Shown here: piece by piece, positions 10,401 through 20,116 of the stretch
Layout: every line of letters starts with the position of its first letter
Position numbering within the stretch: position 1 is the stretch's first letter
Assembly: GCF_900129775.1 (NCBI RefSeq)
Contig: NZ_FQWV01000004.1
Location: 124,001-188,000 of the forward strand
Direction: 5' to 3'
Source: Halobaculum gomorrense
Lineage (GTDB): Archaea; Halobacteriota; Halobacteria; Halobacteriales; Haloferacaceae
Length of the DNA stretch: 64,000 bases
The notes under the pieces: generated by a model
The model's input: the letters and a program-made list of their open reading frames with translations, nothing else
Database searches by the model: none
Told to the model about the DNA's origin: nothing
Made by a program: the position numbers and the translations under genes

Positions 10401-11663
10401 CTACTCGGCGCCGATGTGCTCAAGCACCGCGCTCGTCGAGTTCGCCACCGGCTCGGGGTCACCGCCGGCCTCGTAGGCCGCGTCGGGGTCCTTCAGCAGG
10501 TGGCCGGTCGTGAGACACACCACGTCCTCGTCGGCGTCGACGACGCCCCGCCCGCGGAGCGTCCGCAGGCCGGCGACCGAGGCCGCGGAGGCGGGTTCGA
10601 CGCCGACGCCCTCGCGGGCCAGGTCGCGCTGGGCCTCGGTGATCGCCTCGTCGTCGACGGCGACGGCGGTGCCCCCCGTCTCGCGGATGCCCGGCAGCGC
10701 CTTCGGCGCGTTCACCGGGTTGCCGATGCGGATGGCGGTCGCGCGCGTCTCCACCTCTTCCCAGCGGCGCACCTCGTCGGCGCCGTTCTCGATCGCCTCG
10801 ACCATCGGCGCGGCCCCGGCGGCCTGCACGCCGGTGAGCGCCGGCACTTCGTCGGCGTCCATCGCGCCGGCGGCGACGAGCTCCCGGAACGCCTTGAACA
10901 GCGCCGCGGTGTTGCCCGCGTTGCCGACGGGGAGGACGATGCGGTCGGGGAAGCGGCCGTAGTCGTCGCGGAACTCCTCGAGGATCTCGAAGCCGATCGT
11001 CTTCTGGCCCTCCAGCCGGAAGGGATTCAGCGAGTTGAGGAGGTACACTTCCCCCTTGTTCGCGAGGTTCTGCACGATGTCGAGACAGGCGTCGAAGTTG
11101 CCGTCCACCTCGAGGATGCGCGCGTCGTGGAGGCTCGCCTGCGCGACCTTGCCGGCGGCGACCTTGCCGGCGGGGAGCAGCACGAGCGTCTCCAGGCCCG
11201 CCCGGGCGCCGTAGGCGGCGAGGGCGGCGGAGGTGTTGCCCGTCGAGGCGCACGCGAGGCGGTCGACGCCCAGCTCCTCGGCGACCCGGACGCCGACGGT
11301 CATCCCGCGGTCCTTGAATGACCCGGTGGGGTTCATCCCCTCGTGTTTCACGCGGAGGCGGTTCACGCCGATGTCCTCGCGCAGGCGCGGCACCTCGTGG
11401 AGGGGCGTGTGGCCCTCGGGCAGCGAGACGCCTTCCTCGAAGGGTAAGCCGGCGGAGTACCGCCAGACGCCCTCGCCGGAGAAGTCGTCCCACGTCGGCG
11501 GGTCGGCGTAGCGGACTTCGAGCAGCCCGTCGCAGTCGTCGCAGGTGAATCGGATGTCGTCGAACGGCGCGAACTGCCCGCCGCAGGAGATGCACTCCAG
11601 CCAGACGCCGTCGTCGGCGACCGCGGGGGCGTCCTGCGCGGGCGCGCCGAGGGAGAGGCTCAT
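10401..11663 (-). CDS. thrC: Threonine synthase
   Basis: PLP enzyme converting O-phosphohomoserine to threonine, 420 aa. An N-terminal zinc-ribbon-like segment (CISCGG...CDDCDG, residues ~24-45) precedes the fold-type II core. The PLP lysine is in NPTGSFKDRG, the glycine loop for the phosphate is PVGNAGNTAAL, and STGNTSAAL lies in the substrate pocket. EGVGVEPASAAS and LTTGHLLKDP are further family blocks. The gene has its own leaderless promoter and lies between serine genes and small regulators, with no other thr genes nearby. Confidence 0.95.
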   Translation of the reverse strand: MSLSLGAPAQDAPAVADDGVWLECISCGGQFAPFDDIRFTCDDCDGLLEVRYADPPTWDDFSGEGVWRYSAGLPFEEGVSLPEGHTPLHEVPRLREDIGVNRLRVKHEGMNPTGSFKDRGMTVGVRVAEELGVDRLACASTGNTSAALAAYGARAGLETLVLLPAGKVAAGKVAQASLHDARILEVDGNFDACLDIVQNLANKGEVYLLNSLNPFRLEGQKTIGFEILEEFRDDYGRFPDRIVLPVGNAGNTAALFKAFRELVAAGAMDADEVPALTGVQAAGAAPMVEAIENGADEVRRWEEVETRATAIRIGNPVNAPKALPGIRETGGTAVAVDDEAITEAQRDLAREGVGVEPASAASVAGLRTLRGRGVVDADEDVVCLTTGHLLKDPDAAYEAGGDPEPVANSTSAVLEHIGAE

Positions 11664-11684
11664 GGGTGTGAATCGACCTCGCGG

Positions 11685-11692
11685 CCTAAAAG
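11685..11692 (-). promoter_or_regulatory. TATA-like box of thrC
   Basis: Read on the minus strand, CTTTTAGG sits ~25 bp before the thrC ATG at 11663. Confidence 0.5.
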
Positions 11693-11798
11693 TCGGCCGT
11701 TCGTGGCGGGTAGTGCCAGCGGGTCGAGCGAACCGGGGCGCCGACGGAGTGAGCGTGGCGGATGCGCCGACGGGGAGGAACCCGCGAGCGGAGGGGGA

Positions 11799-11848
11799 TC
11801 GACCTCGTTTCGGTCGCCGCTTACTCGCCGTCGACCTCGTTTCGGTCG
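11799..11848. repeat. 18-bp direct repeat at the regulator 3' end
   Basis: TCGACCTCGTTTCGGTCG occurs at 11799-11816 and 11831-11848. The second copy codes the regulator's last residues and the first lies in noncoding DNA, so this looks like a small local duplication. Confidence 0.7.
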
Positions 11849-12210
11849 TCGAACGTCTCGATGACCTCGTGGACCGTCTCGGCCCACTCGTCGAGCGCGG
11901 CGTGGAGCAACTCCTTCGCCTCCGGAAGCGGCGTTGCGGTGTACTGGTAGACGTAGCCGCCGGGGTCGAGCAGTCGCCGCTCGCGCCGGGCGAGCCCCTT
12001 CTCCAGCAGCGTCGTGAGCGAACGGTTCACGTTCGAGCGGTCGCGGTCGAGGACGCTCGCGAGCTCTTCGACGGTGCTCCCGGGGTTATCGAGCAGGCGG
12101 AGGTACGTCCGGCTCTCGTGTTCCTGAATGCCGAAGACGCACGCCATCACGTGCCCGAAGCTGGGGTCGTTCGTCTCGATGAGGTCCTCCATGTCCGGCG
12201 CGTCGCTCAT
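11821..12210 (-). CDS. TrmB/MarR-type winged-helix transcription regulator
   Basis: 129-aa DNA-binding protein. Residues ~35-95 form a winged helix: SRTYLRLLDNPGSTVEELASVLDRDRSNVNRSLTTLLEKGLARRERR, with recognition helix DRSNVNRSLTTL. A short acidic C-terminal helix (EAKELLHAALDEWAETVHEVIETF) probably dimerises. No ligand-binding domain is present, unlike full-length TrmB proteins. Target genes are not evident; the neighbours are thrC and an 88-aa unknown protein. The 18-base sequence coding its C-terminus is repeated just past the stop. Confidence 0.8.
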   Translation of the reverse strand: MSDAPDMEDLIETNDPSFGHVMACVFGIQEHESRTYLRLLDNPGSTVEELASVLDRDRSNVNRSLTTLLEKGLARRERRLLDPGGYVYQYTATPLPEAKELLHAALDEWAETVHEVIETFDDRNEVDGE

Positions 12211-12357
12211 GTCGGTTCAACGGACGGCGGCGTGGCGAATAAACCCCGGCGGTCCCGGCGTCTTCCCCGACGTGACGCGCCGCGTCGCCGGCCTCGGCGT
12301 CGCTCGCGGGCCGGCTCCGGCGGTTCGCCGTCGCGGCGGCGGCCGCGTCGTCGCCGA

Positions 12358-12624
12358 CTAGTGCTCGCGTTCGTGGTCGGGACTCTCCGCGTCGTCTCTG
12401 GCGTAGCCCATCTTCTCGATGCAGCCGATCATTCCGGCCTCGTCGTCGTGTTTGTGTAGCCGCGTCGGCGTGTCGCAGTAGTACGTCTCGCCGTCGTGGC
12501 GGAGGGTAAGCGTCTGCTCGCTTCCGAAGAGGTCGGCGGTGACGACGACGCGCTGTCCCTGTTGAAGCGCGTCGATGATCTCCGCGGCGGTGAGCTCGCC
12601 GGCGTCGACTTCGAGCGGTGTCAT
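12358..12624 (-). CDS. Small conserved haloarchaeal protein
   Basis: 88 aa, starting MTPLEVDAGELTAAEIIDALQQGQRVVVTADLFG. The middle reads as beta strands (QTLTLRHDGETYYCDTP) and the tail is acidic and His-rich (DHEREH). No motif identifies a function. The ATG at 12624 is chosen because the longer frame adds a low-quality Arg/Thr-rich N-terminus. It diverges from the VOC gene at 12683 with only 58 bp between starts, so the two promoters must overlap. Confidence 0.65.
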   Translation of the reverse strand: MTPLEVDAGELTAAEIIDALQQGQRVVVTADLFGSEQTLTLRHDGETYYCDTPTRLHKHDDEAGMIGCIEKMGYARDDAESPDHEREH

Positions 12625-12682
12625 ACGCGGGCATGGGCGATGCGTCGTAATGTTTCTTGTCTCCCGGCCGCGAGCCTCAGTC

Positions 12683-13081
12683 GTGCACGCTCGCACCATC
12701 GACCACGTCAACCTCCGGATCCCCGCCGACGGCCTGGCCGACGCCCAGGCGTTCTACGCCGACGCGCTCGGCTTCGAGCTGGCGGGCGTCGACCGCTTCG
12801 AGGCCGGCGAGAAGCCCTTCTTCGACGTGCGGCTCGCGCCCGAGCACGTGATCCACCTGTGGCCCACCGACGAGTTCGACGCGCCCAAGGCGACGAACTA
12901 CGACCACCTCGCGATCGTCGTCGAGGAGGACGTCAAGGCGGTGAAGGCGACCCTCGCTGACGCCGGGATCGAGGTGGAACGAGAGCTCGCCGATCCCCTC
13001 GGCGCGACCGGCGAGGCCGCCGCGGTGTACGTCCGCGACCCGTTCGGCTACCGAGTGGAGTTGAAGGAGCCGGCGGCGTGA
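12683..13081 (+). CDS. VOC-superfamily (glyoxalase-like) protein
   Basis: 132 aa with two beta-alpha-beta-beta-beta modules: TIDHVNLRIPADGLADAQAFYADALGF near the start and YDHLAIVVEEDVKAVKATLADAGIEV near residue 75, ending VYVRDPFGYRVELKE. The metal-binding pattern is plausible: His near the start of module 1, His in APEHVIHLW, His in YDHLAI, and Glu in YRVELKE. Glyoxalase I, dioxygenase or epimerase activity cannot be separated by eye. GTG at 12683 gives the normal VOC N-terminus. Confidence 0.8.
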   Translation: MHARTIDHVNLRIPADGLADAQAFYADALGFELAGVDRFEAGEKPFFDVRLAPEHVIHLWPTDEFDAPKATNYDHLAIVVEEDVKAVKATLADAGIEVERELADPLGATGEAAAVYVRDPFGYRVELKEPAA

Positions 13082-13129
13082 GGGAGCGACACGCAGCCGA
13101 CCGCGAGCCGGGCCGACGCGATGTACGCG

Positions 13130-13843
13130 CTAGTTCTGCGTCGGATTCGACGCTCCGTCGTTCCCGTCTTCGACCGTCTCGACGGGGGCCTCCGCGCCCT
13201 CCGCCGCCTCGGCGGAGTCGACGACCTTCGGGGTGTCGACGTGCCAGCGGTCGATGTCGTTCTCGTAGGACGCGAGCCGCTCGGACACCGCTTCCTTCAG
13301 ATCGTCGTCGTTGACGTTCACCTCGAACACGAACTCGGGGCCGCCCTCCCCGCGGGTGGACTTCTGGATGTTCGCGGAGACCAACTCGTTGTCGAAGTAG
13401 TACGGAGCGATCTGCGTCATCACGCGCTGGTAGACGGTGTTCTCCAGCTTTCGGACGGCCTTGCGGCCGGCGGAGTCGGCCGCGCGCGCGACGTGGTCGA
13501 TGGAGTCCCGCCACGAATCGAGCGCGGCGCCGTTGTCGCCGTCCTCGACGCGCTCGTACGACTCCGAGAGCTTCTCGCCGGCGGTCTGGAGGTCGTCCTC
13601 GGGGGTTGCCCCCTCCTGCTCGCCTTTCCCCTCGGCGACGCTCGCCTGCTCGGCGGTCTTCTCGTTCACGTCTTTTCCAAGGCGTTCGTGGGCCTTGGGA
13701 CGCCACTCGTCCCACGTCTCGAACGCATCGGGGTACTCCTCCGGGGCGTCGGCGTCGTGCAGCGCGCGGGTGATGCGCTCACCGTGCTCGACGGCGTCTC
13801 CCCACTCTCCGCGGAGCTTGAACCCGGAGATGCTCTCTTCCAT
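13130..13843 (-). CDS. Conserved haloarchaeal protein of unknown function
   Basis: 237 aa, acidic and apparently soluble, with no signal peptide or membrane helix. The N-terminal half is helical with a charged linker (EKTAEQASVAEGKGEQEGATPEDD). The central part (DHVARAADSAGRKAVRKLENTVYQRVMTQIAPYYFDNELVSANIQK) is the most conserved-looking block and is followed by EFVFEVNVNDDDLKEAVSERLASYENDIDRWHVD. It resembles a haloarchaea-restricted DUF family (I think DUF5828, from memory only). The tail is Ala/Glu/Asn-rich and disordered. No function is inferred. Confidence 0.7.
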   Translation of the reverse strand: MEESISGFKLRGEWGDAVEHGERITRALHDADAPEEYPDAFETWDEWRPKAHERLGKDVNEKTAEQASVAEGKGEQEGATPEDDLQTAGEKLSESYERVEDGDNGAALDSWRDSIDHVARAADSAGRKAVRKLENTVYQRVMTQIAPYYFDNELVSANIQKSTRGEGGPEFVFEVNVNDDDLKEAVSERLASYENDIDRWHVDTPKVVDSAEAAEGAEAPVETVEDGNDGASNPTQN

Positions 13844-13926
13844 GCGATTGAAAGCCGCCTACGCCCCCGAGCCGTATAAGCATCCCTCCCTGGCCCCGCG
13901 AACTCCGGACGCGACTCCTGTCGGTC

Positions 13927-13966
13927 GATGGAGCGAAGACGGCGGGTGGATGGAGCGAAGACGGCG
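13927..13966. repeat. 18-bp direct repeat, period 22
   Basis: GATGGAGCGAAGACGGCG occurs at 13927-13944 and 13949-13966 in noncoding DNA between two minus-strand genes. Confidence 0.7.
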
Positions 13967-14011
13967 AGTCGACAGAGAAGACGACAAGTGACGGCGACGA
14001 CGGCCGACGCC

Positions 14012-14233
14012 TCAGCGCCGGCCGTATGTGAGGCGAGCCCCCACGTCGTCGATCGCGGCGACGACGCCTTCGAGCCACGCGCTCGGCGAGGTTCGCCGAA
14101 GCTCGTCGCCGTCGAGTTCGATCCGTTCGTCGCCGAAGGGGTCGCGGTCGGCTTCCCCCTCGCCGTCCTCGGTCGCGTCCACGACGGTCGTCATCGAACA
14201 TCGGCCGCACGTTTCGCGATCGCCAAATCCCAT
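14012..14233 (-). CDS. Small haloarchaeal protein with a CGRC motif
   Basis: 73 aa. MGFGDRETCGRCSMTTVVDATEDG carries a CxxC pair, followed by a very acidic stretch and a C-terminal helix (SAWLEGVVAAIDDVGARLTYGRR). The two cysteines could bind zinc in a dimer or act as a thiol pair. GATTTATCATCG lies ~31 bp upstream on the minus strand and could be the TATA element of a leaderless transcript. The family is not recognised. Confidence 0.6.
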   Translation of the reverse strand: MGFGDRETCGRCSMTTVVDATEDGEGEADRDPFGDERIELDGDELRRTSPSAWLEGVVAAIDDVGARLTYGRR

Positions 14234-14345
14234 GGTAGTCGGTCGCAACGTTGTGGACGACGATGATAAATCCTCGGCTCCGGTGGCTCCGGTCGCATCG
14301 GCGTGGGACGACGAGCTTTTGACCTCGGTGGTCCTCGCGCGAGAT

Positions 14346-14720
14346 ATGAGTTACCACGTCGTCGACCCCGACCAGCTGGAGTCAGTTCCGGACCGCCCGT
14401 GCGAGCTTCGTCGCGTGGCGGAGGCCGCCGGCTTCGAACAGATGGCGGTCAACTGGTTCCGTGCCGACCCCGGTGAGGACATCCCGTTGGCGTACCACTA
14501 CCACGACGATCAGGAGGAGCTGTTTTACGTGATCGAGGGAACCCTCCACGTCGAGACACCCGAGGGGACGTACGAGGTCGCCGAGGGGTCGCTGTTCGCC
14601 GTCGAACCCGACAGCCCCCAGCGGGCGCACAACCCCGCCGACGCCGACGCCCCCGTCACGACGCTTGCGGTCGGCGCGCCCGCCGTCGACGACGTGCACC
14701 CGTACGAGCCGGAGGAGTGA
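14346..14720 (+). CDS. Cupin-domain protein
   Basis: 124-aa single-domain cupin. Motif 1 is AYHYHDDQEELFYVIEGTLHVE, with His, His and Glu as candidate metal ligands; motif 2 is LFAVEPDSPQRAHNP with the fourth ligand, His. Substrate unknown; small cupins of this type include sensors and sugar-binding proteins. GCTTTTGACC lies ~28 bp upstream as the likely TATA box. It is followed directly by the gene at 14722, whose ribosome-binding site (GGAGGAG) lies inside its last codons, so the two form an operon. Confidence 0.82.
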   Translation: MSYHVVDPDQLESVPDRPCELRRVAEAAGFEQMAVNWFRADPGEDIPLAYHYHDDQEELFYVIEGTLHVETPEGTYEVAEGSLFAVEPDSPQRAHNPADADAPVTTLAVGAPAVDDVHPYEPEE

Positions 14721-14721
14721 G

Positions 14722-15459
14722 ATGCGCGAGGAGGGCGTGGCGGGCGGGGACCGCCCCGCCGAGTCCGACGGCTCCGGCGGCGGCGTCGATCCGGCCACGG
14801 CCAGCGACGCCGCGTTCGGCGAGGGAGAAGAGCCCCGGACGGACGAGCAGGGCCGGATCCTCGACGGCGCCGCCTACGAGGATGTCCCCACGTGGGACGA
14901 CGAGTACCTCGACCGCGTGAGCGACCGACTCATATTCAATTACGACCTCGAGCGCGACCACCGCGTCCGCGGGGAAGCGTTCGACCTCGCCGGGCTGATG
15001 CGCATCGAGTCGCAGAAACAGTTCTTCCACCCTTCGCTCGGGTACGCCGACCACCACAGCGACGAGTACCTGTTCGCCCGCCGGCAGTCCTCGGTGACGG
15101 TTCGGGAGCTGGAGCGGCTCGTCGAATTCGGCCACGCGCTCGCCGACGAGCGCGTCGAGGGCGACGAAGAGCACTACGGGACGGACCTCTCGTTCGTCCT
15201 CGTCGTTCCGGAGATCCCCGAGGACGTCCGCCGGTACGTCGTCGACTTCCGCGAGCGACAGCTCCTGAAGTACGGCTACTTCGGCCACTACGAGATCAAT
15301 CTCGGCGTCGTCGCGCCCGAGCGCGAGGTGGCGGTCGCGAGCCGCGAGGCCGACGTGGTGTCGGCGTTCGCGCTGTGGGACGACGTGCCCGAGCGGCACA
15401 CGACCCGAGGACTCCTCACGCGGCTGGTCGGGACCATCCGCGAGAAGCTCCTCGGGTGA
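14722..15459 (+). CDS. Conserved haloarchaeal protein, cotranscribed with the cupin
   Basis: 245 aa. The first ~45 residues are low-complexity Gly/Ala/Asp; the rest is a mixed alpha/beta soluble domain (DRVSDRLIFNYDLERDHRVRGEAFDLAGLMRIESQKQFFH and FVLVVPEIPEDVRRYVVDFRERQLLKYGYFGHYEINLGVVAPE). No catalytic motif is recognised. ATG at 14722 lies one base after the cupin stop, with GGAGGAG 5 bases upstream. It probably works with the cupin, but no role can be named. Confidence 0.72.
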   Translation: MREEGVAGGDRPAESDGSGGGVDPATASDAAFGEGEEPRTDEQGRILDGAAYEDVPTWDDEYLDRVSDRLIFNYDLERDHRVRGEAFDLAGLMRIESQKQFFHPSLGYADHHSDEYLFARRQSSVTVRELERLVEFGHALADERVEGDEEHYGTDLSFVLVVPEIPEDVRRYVVDFRERQLLKYGYFGHYEINLGVVAPEREVAVASREADVVSAFALWDDVPERHTTRGLLTRLVGTIREKLLG

Positions 15460-15489
15460 GCCGCGCGCGCCTAGCGCGCCCCAGCCTGT

Positions 15490-16833
<1,344 letters not shown>

Positions 16834-17191
16834 ACGCCGCCATTCGGGTGTGACCCCGAAAGTAGTTTCTGGGATCGCGCCCCGGCGCGGCCGCTCTCGT
16901 CGTCGTGTCCGGGACAGAAGACGGGTGACGACCCGCGAGGGGGTGGCGGCCCGTCGCGGGCCTAGCCGGACGCGTCACCCGGCAGGCAGCTGCGGCGGCC
17001 GCGGGGGCGGTGACACGGAACGTGACACGGTGGCGGGCGCGCGGAGGTGAGCACCAGTACCAGTGGGGTCCTCCGTCGCGTGCCCCCGGCGGCCGCGTCC
17101 GCGCCGCATGCGAAGCGGGCGTCCGGCGGTTCGCCTGCCGACGAGCGTCGGCGGCGAGCGATGCGGATTCGATTCGGGCGTCCGTCCTCGC
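16834..17191. other. Noncoding gap between amt and hemL
   Basis: GC-rich DNA with no supportable gene. It holds the hemL promoter next to 16834 and a short direct repeat (GTGACACGG twice near 17008-17030). Nothing else is recognised. Confidence 0.5.
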
Positions 17192-18886
17192 CTACACCGC
17201 CTCGCGACCCACCTCTCCGGTCCGGATCTGGTACGCCTGCTCGACGGGCATGATGAACACCTTGCCGTCGCCCTTCTCGCCCGTGCTTGCGGCGTCGCTG
17301 ATGGCCTCGGCCACGTCCGCGGCCGGGATGTCGGCGACGACGCACTCGATCTTCACCTTCTGGTGGAGGTCGACGGTGTACTCCTCGCCGCGCCACTGGC
17401 CCTTCTTGGCGGGCTGGCTGCCGCGGCCGGAGACGTTCGTCACCGTCAGCGAGGGCGCGCCGATCTCCGCGAGGCCGGTCTTGACCGCCGAGAGCTTATC
17501 CGGGCGGATGAACGCCGTGACCATCTTGATCTCGCCGTCGTTGGCCTGTCCGCCGTCGGGGCGGACGATGCCGCTCTCGTCGCTGACGCCGTCCACGACG
17601 CGGCCGCCGTCGGCGGCGGTGTCGGGGCGGCCGAACTCGGGGTAGGTGTCGACGCCGTGCTCGGAGGAGTCGAGCCCCTCGATCTCGTGGTCGCGGGTGA
17701 CGCGAATCTCACCCATGGCCTTGATCGCGCCGAACACCGCGGCCGTGGCGGCGATAGTCCATGCGGCGATGACGACGACGCCGACGACCTGCGAGACGAG
17801 CGCGGCGACGGTGAAGCCGTCGACCGCGAAGAACGGGAGCAACACCGCGCCCAGCACGCCGGCGGACCCGTGGACCGGGAACACCGCACACACGTCGTCG
17901 ATCTTCAGGCGCTTCTCGACGAACTCGAAGACCACTGGGAGCTGGGCGCCCGCGAGCAGACCGATGACGATGGCGCCGGGCCAGACGATCGCGTCCGTGT
18001 TCGAGGTGATGCCGACCAGCCCGGCGAGCAGGCCGTTCGCGACGTACAGCGTGTCGACCTTCCCGGTCTTGTACAGCGAGAGCGCGCCCGCGCCGATGGC
18101 GCCGGCGGCCATGCCGAGCGTCGTCGTCAGCGCGACGCGGCCCACGTATGAGAACGCTCCCAGCGTCAGTTCGCCGTTCTCGACGGCGAACACCGAGGCG
18201 GCCGTGCCGACGTTGAAGCCGTACCACCCGAACGCGAGCACGAGCGTGCCGAGCACCGCGAACGTCAGCGAGTGGCCGGGGATGACGTTGACCGAGCCGT
18301 CCTCGTTGTAGCGACCGAGACGGGGGCCGACGACGTACGCCGCCGTCAGGCCCGCGATGCCGCCCATCCCGTGGACGATCATCCCGCCCGCGAAGTCTGA
18401 GAAGCCGAGCGCCGAGAGGAAGCCGCCGCCCCACGTCAGGCCGGTGACCACCGGGTAGATGACCGCCGCCAGCAGGACCGTGTAGCTCACGTACGCGCGC
18501 AGCTTCATCCGACCGGCGACGGCGCCGGAGACGATGGTCGCGGCCGTCATCGCGAAGACGGCGCCGAAGAGCCACCCGACCCAGTCGCCGGAGTCGCTCG
18601 TGGTCAACACGCCGAACGCTTCGGCGACGGAGTAGCTCCCGCCGCCGGTGATCCCGCCGACGAGCGCGGAGACGCCCGCGCCGACGAGGAAGAACGCCGT
18701 CACGCCGACGCTCCACGTCAGGAGGTTCTTCGTCAGCTGGTTGGCCACGTTCTTCGACCGCACCTGTCCGGCCTCCAGCATCGCGAAGCCGGCGTGCATG
18801 AAGAAGATGAGGAAGGTGACCACCAGCACCCACAGCATGTTCACGCCCTCCGCAAGGACCGCGGGGTCGACCTGCAAGAGCGTCAC
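17192..18886 (-). CDS. Ammonium transporter fused to a PII signalling domain
   Basis: Single 564-aa protein. Residues ~1-400 are an Amt channel of eleven membrane helices with both pore histidines in context ([12 protein letters not shown] and [13 protein letters not shown]) and the family block FWGYGFN-like [10 protein letters not shown]. After a ~60-residue acidic linker, the last ~105 residues are a full PII (GlnB/GlnK) domain: [19 protein letters not shown]-loop [19 protein letters not shown], and the ATP-binding [27 protein letters not shown] normally is a separate trimer that plugs Amt. GTG at 18886 is preferred because GAGGTGGGG precedes it; upstream GTG at 18982 would place the start on the likely promoter. 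Confidence 0.93.
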   Translation of the reverse strand: MTLLQVDPAVLAEGVNMLWVLVVTFLIFFMHAGFAMLEAGQVRSKNVANQLTKNLLTWSVGVTAFFLVGAGVSALVGGITGGGSYSVAEAFGVLTTSDSGDWVGWLFGAVFAMTAATIVSGAVAGRMKLRAYVSYTVLLAAVIYPVVTGLTWGGGFLSALGFSDFAGGMIVHGMGGIAGLTAAYVVGPRLGRYNEDGSVNVIPGHSLTFAVLGTLVLAFGWYGFNVGTAASVFAVENGELTLGAFSYVGRVALTTTLGMAAGAIGAGALSLYKTGKVDTLYVANGLLAGLVGITSNTDAIVWPGAIVIGLLAGAQLPVVFEFVEKRLKIDDVCAVFPVHGSAGVLGAVLLPFFAVDGFTVAALVSQVVGVVVIAAWTIAATAAVFGAIKAMGEIRVTRDHEIEGLDSSEHGVDTYPEFGRPDTAADGGRVVDGVSDESGIVRPDGGQANDGEIKMVTAFIRPDKLSAVKTGLAEIGAPSLTVTNVSGRGSQPAKKGQWRGEEYTVDLHQKVKIECVVADIPAADVAEAISDAASTGEKGDGKVFIMPVEQAYQIRTGEVGREAV

Positions 18887-19249
18887 TGCCCCACCTCGAT
18901 CGATCCACAACTGTTCAGCAGTGCCGCGAATTCCGTGTCGTTCTGGTACATTTCGACGCTCGATAGCCTGACCTGGATACACATAAAGATTAGAGTTGAA
19001 AGATAGAACTTTTCGAGGTCGTATTCAGACGCACGTCGAATCTTCGGGTGAATATAGGTCATATAAGGATGTAAACCCGTCGCATACGTGGCAATTATTG
19101 TACTCGCTGTTGACGAACATAGTATATAGTATCTGTCATATGTGGGCGAACTCCCGAACTATTCGTGGAAATCGCTCGCGCGCTTCCAAACTCGGGATGA
19201 AAATCGGCGATTCGAACGCGGATCGGATCCGCCGGCCGCCGCGCGACGA
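18887..19249 (-). promoter_or_regulatory. AT-rich upstream region of the Amt-PII gene
   Basis: Unusually AT-rich for this genome. On the minus strand CTCTAATCTTTATGTG (near 18980-18995) is a good TATA candidate giving a leader of ~70-100 nt before GTG 18886. Further upstream, 19055-19165 contains several AT clusters (CATATAAGG, GCAATTATTG, AGTATATAGTATC, GTCATATGTG) that could bind nitrogen regulators. No coding sequence is supported. Confidence 0.5.
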
Positions 19250-20116
19250 TCAGCCGTCCAGATCGGAGACGACGGACTCGGCGAGCGCTTCGAACGTCGC
19301 CTCCGCGGGCACCACGTCGACGGTGACGCCGCGGTCCTCGGCGGTCTCTCGCGTCGGGTGACCGATGCAACCGACGACCGCCTCCTCCAGCCCCGCTATC
19401 GCCTCCTCGCGGACGCCGCGTTCGTCGGCGGCGTCGAGGAAGTGCTCGACCGTGAGCGAGGAGGTGAAACACGCGCCGTCGAGGTCGCCCGCGGCCGCCA
19501 CCTCGGCGGATTCGCCGCTCCCCTCGGGGCGGACGAGTTCGTACAGGACCGTCTCCCGGACGGTCGCGCCGGCGTCGCGGAGGCCGTCGAGCAGCACCTG
19601 GCTCCCGTGGTCCGACCGAGCGACCTCGATGCGGACGCCGCCGACGCCGAGCGCATCGAACGCGGCCACGAGCCCCGTCGAGGAGTACTCCTCGGGGATC
19701 AGCTCGATCGCCCAGCCGGCCTCGCGGGCGGCGTCGGCCGTCGACGGGCCGATGCACGCGATGGCGGGACCGACCCCTCGACCGAGAGGCTCCCCTTCCG
19801 AGCCGTCGCTGGCGTCGCTGGCGTCGCTGTCGTCATCGTCGACGGCGTCGCCGGGCGACCAGCCGGCCCCCTCGGCCAACTCAACCCCCGTCTTCGAGGT
19901 GAACACGACCCAGTCGGCGCCCTCCGGCACCGCGCCGGTCGGTCGGACCTCCAGCATCGGGTCCGCGAGGGCCTCGACGCCGAGCGCGTCGAGCGTCTCG
20001 ACGGCCTCGGTCAGCCGTTCGTCGTCGGGGCGGAACACCGCGACGAGCGGGCGATCGTCCCCGCTGGCGTCGCCGCTGCCGTCGCTGCCGGCGTCCCCGC
20101 CGCCGGTACCGCTCAT
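19250..20116 (-). CDS. hemD: Uroporphyrinogen-III synthase
   Basis: Cyclises hydroxymethylbilane and inverts ring D to give uroporphyrinogen III. 288 aa, two-lobed HemD fold with weak sequence conservation: PLVAVFRPDDERLTEAVETLDALGV, VVFTSKTGVEL, IACIGPSTADAAREAGW, YSSTGLVAAFDALG and CFTSSLTVEHFL match family blocks. A ~25-residue Asp/Ser-rich insertion (about residues 92-108) lies in the first lobe. It overlaps cobA by 4 bp (ATGA), completing the hemC-cobA-hemD operon. Confidence 0.88.
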   Translation of the reverse strand: MSGTGGGDAGSDGSGDASGDDRPLVAVFRPDDERLTEAVETLDALGVEALADPMLEVRPTGAVPEGADWVVFTSKTGVELAEGAGWSPGDAVDDDDSDASDASDGSEGEPLGRGVGPAIACIGPSTADAAREAGWAIELIPEEYSSTGLVAAFDALGVGGVRIEVARSDHGSQVLLDGLRDAGATVRETVLYELVRPEGSGESAEVAAAGDLDGACFTSSLTVEHFLDAADERGVREEAIAGLEEAVVGCIGHPTRETAEDRGVTVDVVPAEATFEALAESVVSDLDG

